This document shows positions 10,400-20,300 of a stretch of DNA of 64,000 nucleotides, piece by piece. The stretch is from an uncultured Monoglobus sp. (GTDB lineage: Bacteria > Bacillota > Clostridia > Monoglobales > Monoglobaceae), in the NCBI GenBank assembly GCA_947628795.1, contig CANRBF010000006.1:94573-158572 (forward strand), in the 5' to 3' direction. Position 1 is the stretch's first letter. Each line of letters starts with the position of its first letter. The notes beneath the pieces are model-generated. The model was not told the DNA's origin. It saw only the letters and a list, made by a program, of their open reading frames with translations, and did no database searches. A program made the translations under genes and the position numbers.

Positions 10400-11521
10400 T
10401 TACGACAGCCGCTCCGCGGAGCCGTTTTTCACATATATCTTGCTGATATCTCCGCCGCTTTCCATGCTCTCGGAAAATTCCTCAAGATCGGTGCAGGTGA
10501 TTATTATCTGCATATCGTCTATGCTCTTCAGCACAAACCTGCGGCGGTTTTTGTCAAGCTCGCTCATTATATCGTCAAGCAGCAGTACGGGCGTCTCGCT
10601 TATCTCGTCTTTTATAAGGCGGACCTCCGCCAGCTTCTGCACCAGAACGATCGTTTTCTGCTGCCCCTGCGAGGCGAACGAGCGCGCGTCCTTGCCGTTT
10701 ATCTCATAGACTATATCCTCGCGGTGGGGGCTGACAACCGTCTCGCGGTACTCCGACTCTCTCGCGGCGGCGGCTTTGAGCTTGTCGCGCAGCGCGGCCT
10801 CTATCTCAGCGCGGCCGTATTTTTTATCAAGGCCTATCCTGCCCGCGCAGGACATATATTTTATCGTAAGCTCCTCACTTCCGCCGGATATCTCATTTTG
10901 GATCTCCGCCGAGAGCTTTTCGAGCCTGCTCAAAAACTCTATGCGATACCCGATTATCTCGGTCGAGTAGGCGACCAGCTTCTCGTTCATGATCTCAAGC
11001 AGCGTGGCGTTCGGCTCGGGCATTCTGAGAAGGGCGTTCTTGCTGTCGACCACCTTGCGCAAATTCGACAGCGCCGAAAAATAGTTCGGTCTGAGCTGAC
11101 TTATCAGCATATCAAGGTTCCGCCGTCTGCCCCGCGGGCCTTCCTTCACCAAGCCCATGAGCTCGGGCCCGAAATAAACGACGTTGAACTTACCCAAAAG
11201 CTCGCTGTTTTTTCGAACGGGTATCTCGTTGTAGGTTATGCTCTTGCGGCGGCCGCGGCTCAGCTCTATCTCAAAAACGCTGTCGCGGTCGTAGGCGTTA
11301 AAGTCAAGCCCGATCTTGGCGCCGCTCTCGCCGTGGCGGATCAGTTCTCCGTCCTTGCCGGTTCGGTTCGAGCGCCCCAGCGAGAATATATGCACCGCCT
11401 CTAAAATATTGGTCTTGCCCTGAGCGTTGTCGCCGTATATCACGTTTATGCCCGCTCCGAACTCTATCTCCTGCTTTTCGTAATTGCGGAAGTTTTCAAG
11501 CCTCAGTTTATTCGCTCTCAT
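10400..11521 (-). CDS. recF: DNA replication and repair protein RecF
   Basis: A 373-residue SMC-like ATPase acting with RecO and RecR to load RecA on gapped DNA. It begins MRANKLRLENFRNYEKQEIE, followed by Walker A GDNAQGKTN (about 34-42). The FASQGQQKTIVLVQKLAE signature and Walker B LLLDDIMSELD lie near residues 300-335. It starts only 9 bp after the dnaN stop; the small S4-domain gene yaaA often found between them is absent. Confidence 0.95.
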   Translation of the reverse strand: MRANKLRLENFRNYEKQEIEFGAGINVIYGDNAQGKTNILEAVHIFSLGRSNRTGKDGELIRHGESGAKIGLDFNAYDRDSVFEIELSRGRRKSITYNEIPVRKNSELLGKFNVVYFGPELMGLVKEGPRGRRRNLDMLISQLRPNYFSALSNLRKVVDSKNALLRMPEPNATLLEIMNEKLVAYSTEIIGYRIEFLSRLEKLSAEIQNEISGGSEELTIKYMSCAGRIGLDKKYGRAEIEAALRDKLKAAAARESEYRETVVSPHREDIVYEINGKDARSFASQGQQKTIVLVQKLAEVRLIKDEISETPVLLLDDIMSELDKNRRRFVLKSIDDMQIIITCTDLEEFSESMESGGDISKIYVKNGSAERLS

Positions 11522-11530
11522 CCGCCGCGT

Positions 11531-12649
11531 TTAGTAGGAGCTTCTCAGTCTGATGGGCAGGATCATGTACATATAATCGTCGCCCTCCTTGGGTGTTATT
11601 ATAAGCGGGTTAACGCTCTTGTTGAACCTCATCACTATCTCATCATCGGGCACCACGCTGAACACGTCCTGCAAATATCTGTTATAGAATCCGATCTCCA
11701 GCATCGTGTCGGGCGGCGTCTCGACAGCTATGTTGTCGTCGACCGAGCCGGCCGCCGTGGCGCACGAAACGTTGATGTTGCCGTCGGTTATGGTGAACTT
11801 GATGGGGCCCTTGATAACGTCGTTTATAATGATAAGCGACGCTCTGCGAACCGACTCGGCGATCATCGCGGTCGAGCACTCGAACTCGAGCTCAAACGAC
11901 GTCGGTATGATCCTCTCGTAGTTGGTGTAGGCGCCCTCGATCAGCCGCGTCACCATGCGGCAGTTGTCTATTATAAACATGGCGTGGCCGGGCGCGGCTA
12001 TTACCTTTATCTCATCATCGGCATCGCCTATGATCCTCGCCAGCTCGGTCAGCGACTTTTCGGGTATGATCATTTCCTTAGGCTCAAACTCGCCCTCAAG
12101 GCTCACGCTGCGCTTCGCTATCCTGTAGCCGTCCAGCGCGACCATCGACAGTCCGTGGCTCATTATTTTAAGCTGCGCGCCGGTCCTGGTGGGATCGTTG
12201 TCGGTCTTGGCCGCCGCGAACGCCGTGGTCTCTATCATATTTTTGAGCACCGCCGCGGGAAGGCTCACCGAGTATTCCTCGTCAACTCTGGGCAGATCGG
12301 GAAAATCGTCGGCCGGGATACCGGGGATCTCGATCTTGGCGTTGCCCGCCTTTATAAGCGTCAAATTGTTTTCATCGGTCTCGACCGAAACCGAAGGGCT
12401 GCCCGAAGCCGCAACGATCCTCGCGAGAAGCTTGGCGTTTAAAACGACCTCGCCCGGCTCGCGCACGTCCGCCTCTATGACCGACTCTATGGCTATTTCC
12501 AGATCGTTGCCCGTTACCGTGAGCCGTCCGCCGGCCTCGGCCTTTAAATAAATTCCCTCAAGGACCGCCATGCTGGAGCGGGTCGAAACCGCTCTTGAAG
12601 CGTCGGTTATCACCGCGTTTAACGCGTCTCTGCTGCAAATAAATTTCAT
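11531..12649 (-). CDS. dnaN: DNA polymerase III beta sliding clamp
   Basis: A 372-residue clamp that encircles DNA and tethers polymerase III; three topologically similar domains are expected at this length. The start at 12649 (MKFICSRDALN) is chosen over the longer frame at 12703 because it follows GAAAGGAAAG and matches the family N-terminus. The C-terminus MYMILPIRLRSSY matches the conserved M-P-x-R clamp ending. First gene of the leftward cluster, with its own promoter. dnaA is not upstream. Confidence 0.95.
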   Translation of the reverse strand: MKFICSRDALNAVITDASRAVSTRSSMAVLEGIYLKAEAGGRLTVTGNDLEIAIESVIEADVREPGEVVLNAKLLARIVAASGSPSVSVETDENNLTLIKAGNAKIEIPGIPADDFPDLPRVDEEYSVSLPAAVLKNMIETTAFAAAKTDNDPTRTGAQLKIMSHGLSMVALDGYRIAKRSVSLEGEFEPKEMIIPEKSLTELARIIGDADDEIKVIAAPGHAMFIIDNCRMVTRLIEGAYTNYERIIPTSFELEFECSTAMIAESVRRASLIIINDVIKGPIKFTITDGNINVSCATAAGSVDDNIAVETPPDTMLEIGFYNRYLQDVFSVVPDDEIVMRFNKSVNPLIITPKEGDDYMYMILPIRLRSSY

Positions 12650-12710
12650 AAAAACTTTCCTTTCGCACTCCGATTTTTCTCTTGTTTCAGGTAAATATTT
12701 CACTTTTATA

Positions 12711-12739
12711 ATTATACCATAACGGTTTTTTTAACGCAA
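12711..12739 (-). promoter_or_regulatory. SigA-type promoter of the dnaN-recF-remB-gyrB cluster
   Basis: On the minus strand TTGCGT (12734-12739) and TATAAT (12711-12716) are separated by 17 bp, about 60 bp upstream of dnaN. No DnaA box of the TTATCCACA type is visible in the 314-bp gap 12650-12963. Confidence 0.65.
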
Positions 12740-12833
12740 CATTTTTTTAAAATTTTTCAAAGTTTTTCCGCGCTGAAAAGTGCCGAAAATACGCCGTTTT
12801 TTCGGAATTATTTAGTCACAATTCCCACCCATC

Positions 12834-12872
12834 GGACGGCGCGCATTTTCACGCGCCGCGGCCGTCTTTTTT
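12834..12872 (+). other. GC-rich hairpin followed by a T run in the dnaN-fprA gap
   Basis: GGACGGC-GCGC pairs with GCGC-(CGCG)-GCCGTC and is followed by TTTTTT on the plus strand. It looks like a terminator but has no plus-strand gene in front of it, so its purpose is unclear. Confidence 0.4.
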
Positions 12873-12905
12873 CACGCGAGCGCTGTAATTTATTTCAAAA
12901 AAATA

Positions 12906-12933
12906 TTGACCTTTGAAAAAATAGTGGTATAAT
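12906..12933 (+). promoter_or_regulatory. Extended -10 promoter of the flavodiiron gene
   Basis: TTGACC (12906-12911), a 16-bp spacer and TGGTATAAT (TATAAT at 12928-12933) precede a GGAGGTG ribosome binding site and the start codon at 12964. Confidence 0.75.
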
Positions 12934-12963
12934 AGAAAAAGAATTTTTTGGAGGTGCAAATTT

Positions 12964-14133
12964 ATGAAATACAGTGATATTATTGTGACCGACTCGGTCA
13001 AATACGTCGGCGTTCAGGATTACGACCTCGATCTGTTCGAGGGTCAGTATATAATCCCCAACGGCGTGGCGTATAACTCTTATGTTATCATGGACGAAAA
13101 AACCGCGGTCATGGACACGGTCGACAAGCGCGCGTGCGACGAGTGGCTCGGCAATCTCGACGAGGTTTTGGGCGGCAAATCCCCCGACTATCTGGTGGTC
13201 CAGCACATGGAGCCCGACCATTCGGCGAGCATCAAGGCCGCCGCGGAAAAATATCCCGACATGAAGATCGTGGGCAACGCCAAGACCTTTGTGATGATCG
13301 ACCAATTTTTTGACATTGATATCGAGGACCGCAAGGTCGTTGTAAAGGAAGGCGATACCCTTGAGCTCGGCAGCCACACTCTGACGTTCGTTATGGCGCC
13401 GATGGTACACTGGCCCGAGGTCATGGTGACCTACGAGAGCTCGGAAAAAATTCTGTTCGCCGCCGACGGATTCGGCAAGTTCGGCGCGCTTGACACCGAC
13501 GAGGACTGGGACTGCGAGGCCAGACGCTACTACTTCAACATAGTCGGCAAATACGGCGCGCAGGTCCAGGCGCTGCTTAAAAAGGCGGCCGCCCTCGACA
13601 TTCAAATCATCTGCCCGCTCCACGGCCCGATCCTCAAAGAGGACCTCGGCCACTACATCGGCCTTTACGACACCTGGAGCAAGTACGAGCCCGAGAGCCG
13701 CGGCGTGTTTATCGCCTACGCCTCGATCTACGGCAACACAAAAAAGGCCGCCGAAAAGCTGGCGGAGCTGCTCAAGGAAAAGGGCGCGGAAAAAGTCTCG
13801 ATCGCCGATCTGGCGCGCGACGACTGGGCCGAGTGCGTTGAGGACGCGTTCCGCTACGACCGTCTGGTTATCGCCTCGCCCACATACGACGGCGGCATCT
13901 TCACTCCGGCGGACGAGTTTATCCACCATCTTATCGCAAAGACCTACAGGAACCGCAAGGTCGGCATAATCGAAAACGGCACCTGGGCCCCCTCGGCGGG
14001 TCAAAAAATCAAGGCCGCGATGGAAAGCCTCAAAGGCATCGAGATAATCGAGCCGATCGTTACCGTCAAATCATCCGTGAAGCCCGAAACGGTGGAAGCG
14101 TTAAACGCTCTGGCGGACGCGTTGGTAAAATAA
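12964..14133 (+). CDS. Flavodiiron protein (FprA-type O2/NO reductase)
   Basis: A 389-residue cytoplasmic enzyme that reduces O2 to water and/or NO to N2O, protecting anaerobes. The N-terminal metallo-beta-lactamase domain (about 1-245) carries the di-iron ligands in QHMEPDHS (about 80-87), MVHWPEVM and CPLHGPIL. The C-terminal flavodoxin domain (about 250-389) has the FMN-binding loop YASIYGNTKKAA. No rubredoxin extension is present, so a separate electron donor is needed. Monocistronic by promoter and terminator. Confidence 0.93.
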   Translation: MKYSDIIVTDSVKYVGVQDYDLDLFEGQYIIPNGVAYNSYVIMDEKTAVMDTVDKRACDEWLGNLDEVLGGKSPDYLVVQHMEPDHSASIKAAAEKYPDMKIVGNAKTFVMIDQFFDIDIEDRKVVVKEGDTLELGSHTLTFVMAPMVHWPEVMVTYESSEKILFAADGFGKFGALDTDEDWDCEARRYYFNIVGKYGAQVQALLKKAAALDIQIICPLHGPILKEDLGHYIGLYDTWSKYEPESRGVFIAYASIYGNTKKAAEKLAELLKEKGAEKVSIADLARDDWAECVEDAFRYDRLVIASPTYDGGIFTPADEFIHHLIAKTYRNRKVGIIENGTWAPSAGQKIKAAMESLKGIEIIEPIVTVKSSVKPETVEALNALADALVK

Positions 14134-14146
14134 ATAAACGCAGCAA

Positions 14147-14181
14147 GCGGCGCGGTTTTTAACCGCGCCGCAAAAATTTTT
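14147..14181. terminator. Bidirectional terminator between the flavodiiron gene and the small membrane protein
   Basis: A perfect 11-bp stem, GCGGCGCGGTT with AACCGCGCCGC around a TTT loop, is followed by AAAAATTTTTATTT. It serves the plus-strand flavodiiron gene and plausibly the convergent minus-strand gene ending at 14180. Confidence 0.85.
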
Positions 14182-14362
14182 ATTTAACTTTTCTGCGGAT
14201 CAGCATCAGACACAGCGCGCCGATAACCACAACAAACATTAAATATTTGCGCACCTCGGCCTGTTTCACCGCGTCCGCGCCGGGCAAAAAGCTGCCCGCC
14301 GCCGCTATTATCAGCAGCACGAACCATATCGCCGCTATTATATAAAATGTTTTTCTTTTCAT
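14180..14362 (-). CDS. Small two-helix membrane protein
   Basis: Sixty residues with two hydrophobic segments (about 6-25 and 41-55) and a basic C-terminus (LIRRKVK). It follows the antiporter gene by 12 bp and has a good AGAGGTG ribosome binding site, so it is probably real and co-transcribed. No family recognised; a role with the antiporter is only suggested by position. Confidence 0.6.
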   Translation of the reverse strand: MKRKTFYIIAAIWFVLLIIAAAGSFLPGADAVKQAEVRKYLMFVVVIGALCLMLIRRKVK

Positions 14363-14374
14363 AACGCACCTCTT

Positions 14375-15340
14375 TTACATGATCTCTCTCATAACCGCGT
14401 AAACCATATACGCCGCGTACATCAGCACCATGCAGATACCCGGCAGCCGCTCGATCTTGTTGCGCGCCCGCACCACTATGTACACGATAACGCTGAAGCT
14501 CAGAAACAGACAAAGGTCTATGATCGAAAGACTTCCGACTTTATAAGGGCTGATAGCTCCCGAAAGTCCCGCAACGCCCAGAATATTGAAAATATTCGAT
14601 CCTATAACGTTGCCCATCGCCAGATCGTTTTCGCCCTTTCGGGTGGCGACAAGCGAGGTCACCAGCTCCGGAAGAGACGTGCCGACCGCCAGGATCGTGA
14701 GGCCTATGATAACGTCGCTGAGGCCGAAGGCTTTTGCTATATCGGTCGCCGCGTCAACGGTCATATCGCCGCCGATAACTATACCCGCGATCCCGATGAT
14801 CGTGAAAATAATACTTTTAAGAGGCGACATGACCTTGATCTCATCGCCGCCCTCGGTCCTGTTTTTCATCGCCGCGAACACCAGATATATCAGATACGCG
14901 ATAAGCAGAGCAAACAATATTGTTCCCTCGATCCTGCCGATCATGAATTGTCCGCCGCCCAAAAACAGACTGTCAACTATGAACAGAAGAAGCAGCAGAG
15001 CGATCAAAATAGAAAACGGAAAATCGCGTTTTTTCAGGTCCTTTGAAACGGGCAGATTTTTTATCACCGCGCAGCCGCCGGCAACAACCAAAAGGTTGAA
15101 CAAATTGGAACCCAGCACATTGCTGATAACTATATCGTTGCTGCCCTTGAGCGCCGCTGACACCGACACCGCCATCTCGGGCGCGCTGGTGCCCATAGCG
15201 ACGATGGTAAGACCGACCACAATGCTCGGTACCTTGAGCAGTCTCGCGATCGACGATGTGCCGTCAACAAAAAAATCCGCGCCCTTGATGAGCAGCACAA
15301 AACCCACCAAAAGCCATACGTACATTAATACATTTCCCAT
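14375..15340 (-). CDS. Ca2+/Na+ antiporter family protein (YrbG-like CaCA)
   Basis: A 321-residue integral membrane protein with about ten helices and the two inverted alpha repeats of the CaCA superfamily: GLTIVAMGTSAPEMAVSV with GSNLFN in the first half, GLTILAVGTSLPELVTSL with GSNIFN in the second. The acidic residues in both repeats bind the cation. Exchange of Ca2+ for Na+ or H+ is expected; substrate is not determined here. The ATG follows GGAGGAAG. Confidence 0.9.
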   Translation of the reverse strand: MGNVLMYVWLLVGFVLLIKGADFFVDGTSSIARLLKVPSIVVGLTIVAMGTSAPEMAVSVSAALKGSNDIVISNVLGSNLFNLLVVAGGCAVIKNLPVSKDLKKRDFPFSILIALLLLLFIVDSLFLGGGQFMIGRIEGTILFALLIAYLIYLVFAAMKNRTEGGDEIKVMSPLKSIIFTIIGIAGIVIGGDMTVDAATDIAKAFGLSDVIIGLTILAVGTSLPELVTSLVATRKGENDLAMGNVIGSNIFNILGVAGLSGAISPYKVGSLSIIDLCLFLSFSVIVYIVVRARNKIERLPGICMVLMYAAYMVYAVMREIM

Positions 15341-15469
15341 AGCCTTCCTCCGTTTTAGCAGATTGCATATTATTCTATTATTATTTTAACATATATTAAC
15401 ATATATTACAAGTTATTTTTTTGTCATATGACCAATTTTATAAAATAATTATCAAATAATAAAAATTCC

Positions 15470-15498
15470 TTGAAATCCCGCGAATTATAGTGTATAAT
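15470..15498 (+). promoter_or_regulatory. SigA-type promoter of the GH26-like gene
   Basis: TTGAAA (15470-15475), 17 bp, TATAAT (15493-15498), about 33 bp before the start codon. Confidence 0.7.
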
Positions 15499-15530
15499 AT
15501 TTCAAAAACTAAACATACGAGGTGATTTAA

Positions 15531-17234
15531 TTGAAAAATAAAATTATAGCGGCGATGATGCTGCTGAGCATGACGCTTCTTTGCGCCGCGCCGGCTTTCG
15601 CGTTCAGCTTTCCCGAACCCGACTGGGGAGCTCTGCTTCGGGAGCGTGAAAACATGGTAAACCAAACCGATTTTGAGCTTTACGCCGAGGGCGCTGTTCA
15701 GTCGGCCCCGTTTTACGGAGCGAAGTTCGAGCCACGCGGCGGCGCTTATCTGGGAATGATAGCCGAGACATCGGAAGAGTTCGCGCCGGTGGGCTGCTAT
15801 CTGACATATATCGACAACATGAATCAGGACGACCTGTATTATCCGGCAGACAGAATGACCGAAAACGGAAATTCCGTAGTCATGGCGGGCTGGACAATAT
15901 CCGACCTGGATTCGGTCGACTATTCGTGGGTCGACTCGGTGCTGCAAACGCTGAACAGCTATAATAAACCCATGTTTGTGAGATTTGCCAACGAGATGAA
16001 TGAGTCCTCGATCGGCAATGACCCCAACAAATATGTCGAGGTTTTTCGCAGAGTCGCGGACATGATACATTCATATCCCAACCTTGCCGTGGTATGGTCG
16101 CCAATGGATATCGGCGCTCTTGACCGACCGTTTGAATATTACTATCCGGGCGACGCTTATGTTGACTGGGTCGGCATAAGCTGCTATTCCATGATGTATT
16201 TTCTGGGCAACCCCAACACCACATACAAGGACAGCGTGTACTTTATGACGGGCGATTACGCCTGGGCAACCAACAAAGTAAAGCCGTTTATGAATTTCCT
16301 GAGCCGCAACAACATAAACAAGCCTATAATGATAAGCGAGGGCGGGGTCGCGACCAACACCGACCGCGGCCCGACTCCGGATTATTGGACAGCGCCCAGG
16401 CTTCGCAGCTTTATGTGGAACCTGGTTATGAAATATCCGCAGATCAAGATGGTGAATTATTTCAACACCCACCGCGCCGACGAGACCTCAAGATACGATC
16501 TGGACGGATACCCGTACGCCAAGGATATTTACAAAGAGGCGGCCAACAGCGGCGCGTATATCAGATCGGCGGACGGTTCACCGGACTTTGTATTTCAGCC
16601 CGCGAACAGCGCCGGAACTCTCGCGGCAAAAAACGGATTTGTCAAGCTGTATACTCTGGCGTATATGCCGGGTCAGCCGGACATTACCGTGAATTATTAT
16701 ATAGACGGAGGCTGGACACACTCGTCAAATCAAATACCGTATATTTACAACCTTGATATTTCCGCGCTGACGGACGGAGCGCACACGCTGAAAATATCCG
16801 CCTCGGGAAAGGAAAAGACGTATACCTTCTACAAGAGGGGCGGAGCGATACAGTTCGGCGCCGAACCGGAGTATGTGCCCGCCGCGCGGGTGATCAGCGT
16901 CACGCTGAACGGCAGAAAACTCACCTTTGACCAAGACCCCGTTATGGAGAGCGACCGCGTGCTGGTTCCGATGCGCGCCATATTTGAGGCGCTGGGAGCC
17001 AACGTTTTATGGAACAGTGAGGAGCAGGCCGCCCTCGCCGAGAAGGACGGCAAAATAATAATTATAACCATCGATTCTCCTTATATGACCGCCGGCGGCA
17101 AGCAAATAACTCTCGACGTGCCCGCCCGCCTGATAGGCGACCGCACAATGGTTCCCGTCCGAGCGGTAAGCGAGGCGTTTGACTGCGATGTCGGCTGGGA
17201 CGACGCCGCGCAAACCGTGATCATCACCGATTAA
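15531..17234 (+). CDS. Secreted GH26-like glycoside hydrolase with copper-amine-oxidase-N domain
   Basis: A 567-residue exported protein using a TTG start set by GAGGTG at 519-524. Signal peptide 1-24 ends AAPAFA. Residues about 50-330 resemble GH26 (beta-mannanase type): FVRFANEMNE (about 145-155) offers the acid/base Glu, YPGDAYVDWVGISCY is typical of the family, and MISEGG (about 268) offers the nucleophile. A beta domain (about 345-430) follows. The C-terminus (about 448-567) is a Cu_amine_oxidN-type domain with two repeats of the VPMRAIFEALGA and VPVRAVSEAFDC kind, common in clostridial surface proteins and thought to mediate attachment. The exact glycan is not readable from sequence. 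Confidence 0.8.
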   Translation: MKNKIIAAMMLLSMTLLCAAPAFAFSFPEPDWGALLRERENMVNQTDFELYAEGAVQSAPFYGAKFEPRGGAYLGMIAETSEEFAPVGCYLTYIDNMNQDDLYYPADRMTENGNSVVMAGWTISDLDSVDYSWVDSVLQTLNSYNKPMFVRFANEMNESSIGNDPNKYVEVFRRVADMIHSYPNLAVVWSPMDIGALDRPFEYYYPGDAYVDWVGISCYSMMYFLGNPNTTYKDSVYFMTGDYAWATNKVKPFMNFLSRNNINKPIMISEGGVATNTDRGPTPDYWTAPRLRSFMWNLVMKYPQIKMVNYFNTHRADETSRYDLDGYPYAKDIYKEAANSGAYIRSADGSPDFVFQPANSAGTLAAKNGFVKLYTLAYMPGQPDITVNYYIDGGWTHSSNQIPYIYNLDISALTDGAHTLKISASGKEKTYTFYKRGGAIQFGAEPEYVPAARVISVTLNGRKLTFDQDPVMESDRVLVPMRAIFEALGANVLWNSEEQAALAEKDGKIIIITIDSPYMTAGGKQITLDVPARLIGDRTMVPVRAVSEAFDCDVGWDDAAQTVIITD

Positions 17235-17250
17235 AAAAATCCCGCGGACA

Positions 17251-17293
17251 TGATACGCACCCCAAAAGTTAAACACTTTTGGGGTGCGTATCA
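17251..17293. repeat. 19-bp perfect inverted repeat with 5-nt loop
   Basis: TGATACGCACCCCAAAAGT (251-269) pairs perfectly with ACTTTTGGGGTGCGTATCA (275-293). It is not itself followed by a T run; a smaller CCCGCAGGG plus TTTTTTT at about 17299-17317 may end the GH26-like transcript. The arms resemble terminal sequences of IS3-type elements, so a collapsed insertion remnant is possible. Confidence 0.8.
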
Positions 17294-17318
17294 CATATCC
17301 CGCAGGGCGTTTTTTTAT

Positions 17319-17347
17319 TTGACAAAAGATTCCGCGTGTGCTATAAT
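17319..17347 (+). promoter_or_regulatory. Extended -10 SigA promoter of the GLUG-cohesin operon
   Basis: TTGACA (17319-17324), 17 bp ending TGC, TATAAT (17342-17347), about 47 bp before the start codon at 17394. Confidence 0.8.
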
Positions 17348-17393
17348 ACCTTTACTATAGATATATAATTATTTAAGAAGGGAGTGTTTCGAA

Positions 17394-20300
17394 ATGAAAT
17401 TCAAAAAATTAATTGCGGTGATATGCTCGGCCGCGGTTTTGTTTAACTGCGCCGTGTTCGCCGCGGAAACGGAACAGGAGGAAGCCGCGGCCGATGACCT
17501 CGGGATAGAGCTCGCGGCTGAGACCCAGATATTCTCCGGGGGCTCGGGAACCAAGGAAGACCCGTTTTTGATATCGACCGAGGATCAGTTTGATCTGATG
17601 AATGATTTCCTCTCATACTCATATAAGCTGACAAACGATATAGAGCTTACGTCGGACCGAGAGCCGATAGAATTCAACGGAAATGTTTTCAGCGGAACAT
17701 TTGACGGAGCGGGTCACACGATAAGCGGATTGAATATCGATTCCAATAAAAATAATGTCGGCTTTTTCGGCATAAATAAAGGAATAATAAAAAATCTTTG
17801 TGTCAGAACAAAACCGGGCGGAAAAGTCGCTTCCTCTTATTATGGCGGTTATGGCGGAATTATAGCCGGATATAATTACGGAACAATTGAAAATTGCTAT
17901 GTTTTCGGTGAAGTTTCGGCTTATTATGCCGGCAGCATTTGCGGCGGAAACAACGGCAGTATCAAAAACTGTTATTCGGTAGTAAATTTTAGCAGCTGTC
18001 ACTATACAGGCGGTATATGTTATTATGGAGGTACAGTATCAAACTGCTATTATGACAGAGATGTAAGCGGCTTTTCAAGCGATTCTACAGGCGTAAAATC
18101 AAAGGGCACTCTCGCCATGAAAATGAAGATCACATACGAGGGCTGGGACTTTGACAACACATGGGGCATTGACTCAAACATAAACGACGGTTATCCCTAC
18201 CTTCTCGCGGGCGCCGAGAGCAGCTCCGGAGGCTCGGGTACCCAGATATTCTCCGGGGGCTCGGGAACCAAGGAAGACCCGTTTTTGATATCGACCGAGG
18301 ATCAGTTTGATCTGATGAATGATTTCCTCTCATACTCATATAAGCTGACAAACGATATAGAGCTTACGTCGGACCGAGAGCCGATAGAATTCAACGGAAA
18401 TGTTTTCAGCGGAACATTTGACGGAGCGGGTCACACGATAAGCGGATTGAATATCGATTCCAATAAAAATAATGTCGGCTTTTTCGGCATAAATAAAGGA
18501 ATAATAAAAAATCTTTGTGTCAGAACAAAACCGGGCGGAAAAGTCGCTTCCTCTTATTATGGCGGTTATGGCGGAATTATAGCCGGATATAATTACGGAA
18601 CAATTGAAAATTGCTATGTTTTCGGTGAAGTTTCGGCTTATTATGCCGGCAGCATTTGCGGCGGAAACAACGGCAGTATCAAAAACTGTTATTCGGTAGT
18701 AAATTTTAGCAGCTGTCACTATACAGGCGGTATATGTTATTATGGAGGTACAGTATCAAACTGCTATTATGACAGAGATGTAAGCGGCTTTTCAAGCGAT
18801 TCTACAGGCGTAAAATCAAAGGGCACTCTCGCCATGAAAATGAAGATCACATACGAGGGCTGGGACTTTGACAGCACATGGGGCATCGACTCGAACATAA
18901 ACGACGGTTATCCCTACCTTCTCGCGGGCGCCGAGAACAGACCGGAGAGCATAGTTCTCAATCAAACCGGGCTCACTTTGGCGGTGGGAGAGACCTTCGG
19001 ACTTAACGCCGCCGTTACTCCCGCGGATTACAGCGGAAAGATCTTGTGGAAGTCGAGCAACGGCTCGGTAGCGTCTGTCTCGGACACCGGCACGGTCACG
19101 GCAAAAGCTGTGGGCAGCGCCGTTATCACCGCCTCGACGGGCGGTCTGAGCGCGAGCTGCAATGTTCAAGTCGCGGACAACGCGGTGCGCGTTACGGGAA
19201 TGACCCTGAATAAAACAAGTCTGGATCTCGTTGTCGGCGAAGAGACAACTCTCACCGCGACCATAACCCCGGATAATGCCACAAACAAAACCGTAAACTG
19301 GAAAAACCTGAACCCCGAAACGGTAAGCTTTGACGCAAACACAGGCAGGCTCACCGCCCTGGCCGTGGGACACGCGCGAATAACCGCGGCAACGGCGGAC
19401 GGAGGTTTTGAAAGCGCCTGCGATATCAACGTGTATGACAATTCCGTGAAGGTGACTTCCGTAACACTCGACAAGAGCGAGACCGGCATCGGCATAGGCG
19501 AAACAGTGCAGCTGAAAGCGACGGTTTTGCCGGAAAACGCGACAAACAAAAATATAAAATGGACAACGCTCAATCCCGGCGTGGCGACCGTCTCCGATCA
19601 AGGCCTTGTGACGGGTATCGCAGAGGGAACCACTCAGATATACGCCACATCGGCGAGCAATTCTCAGTGCTACGCCATATGCCGTATAACCGTGGCAAAG
19701 CAAAAAGTTCCGGTAACCGGAATAGAGCTCGCGAACAACGCGTTCGGAATACCCTTTGAGGTGAATATAGGAAAATCGCTTATACTGTCTCCGACGGTGA
19801 AGCCCGCAAACGCCACAAACAAAGACATTATCTGGACATCGAGCGATTCCGGTGTGGCCGATGTCAAAAACGGAATGGTGACGGGCATCTCGGAAGGCAG
19901 CGTCACGATAACCGCGACGACGGTCGACGGCGGATTCAGCGCGAGCTGCGCGGTAAACGTCACAAAGCCGACCGTATATGTCACAGGCATAAGTGTCAAC
20001 ACCGAGCAAATGACGGTCAACATAAAGGAGCAGAAAAAACTTCAGGCGGCCGTAACACCGGCTGACGCCACCGATAAAACGATAACGTTTAAGTCCAATA
20101 ATAACGCTATCGCGACCGTAACGACAGACGGAACAGTGACCGGGATCTCGCCGGGAACAACGCTTATCCAAGCAATATCCGACACAAACGCGGGTAAATT
20201 TATCGCATTCTGCTCCGTCACGGTACCGAAGCCCGTCGTTGAAGTAACAAACATAAAGCTCAACAAGAGCCGCCTCGAGATCGTTGAAGGCAAAACAGTG

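Noticed and set aside
12650..12963. Possible replication origin beside dnaN
   Set aside because: No TTATCCACA-type DnaA boxes or AT-rich 13-mer array could be seen.
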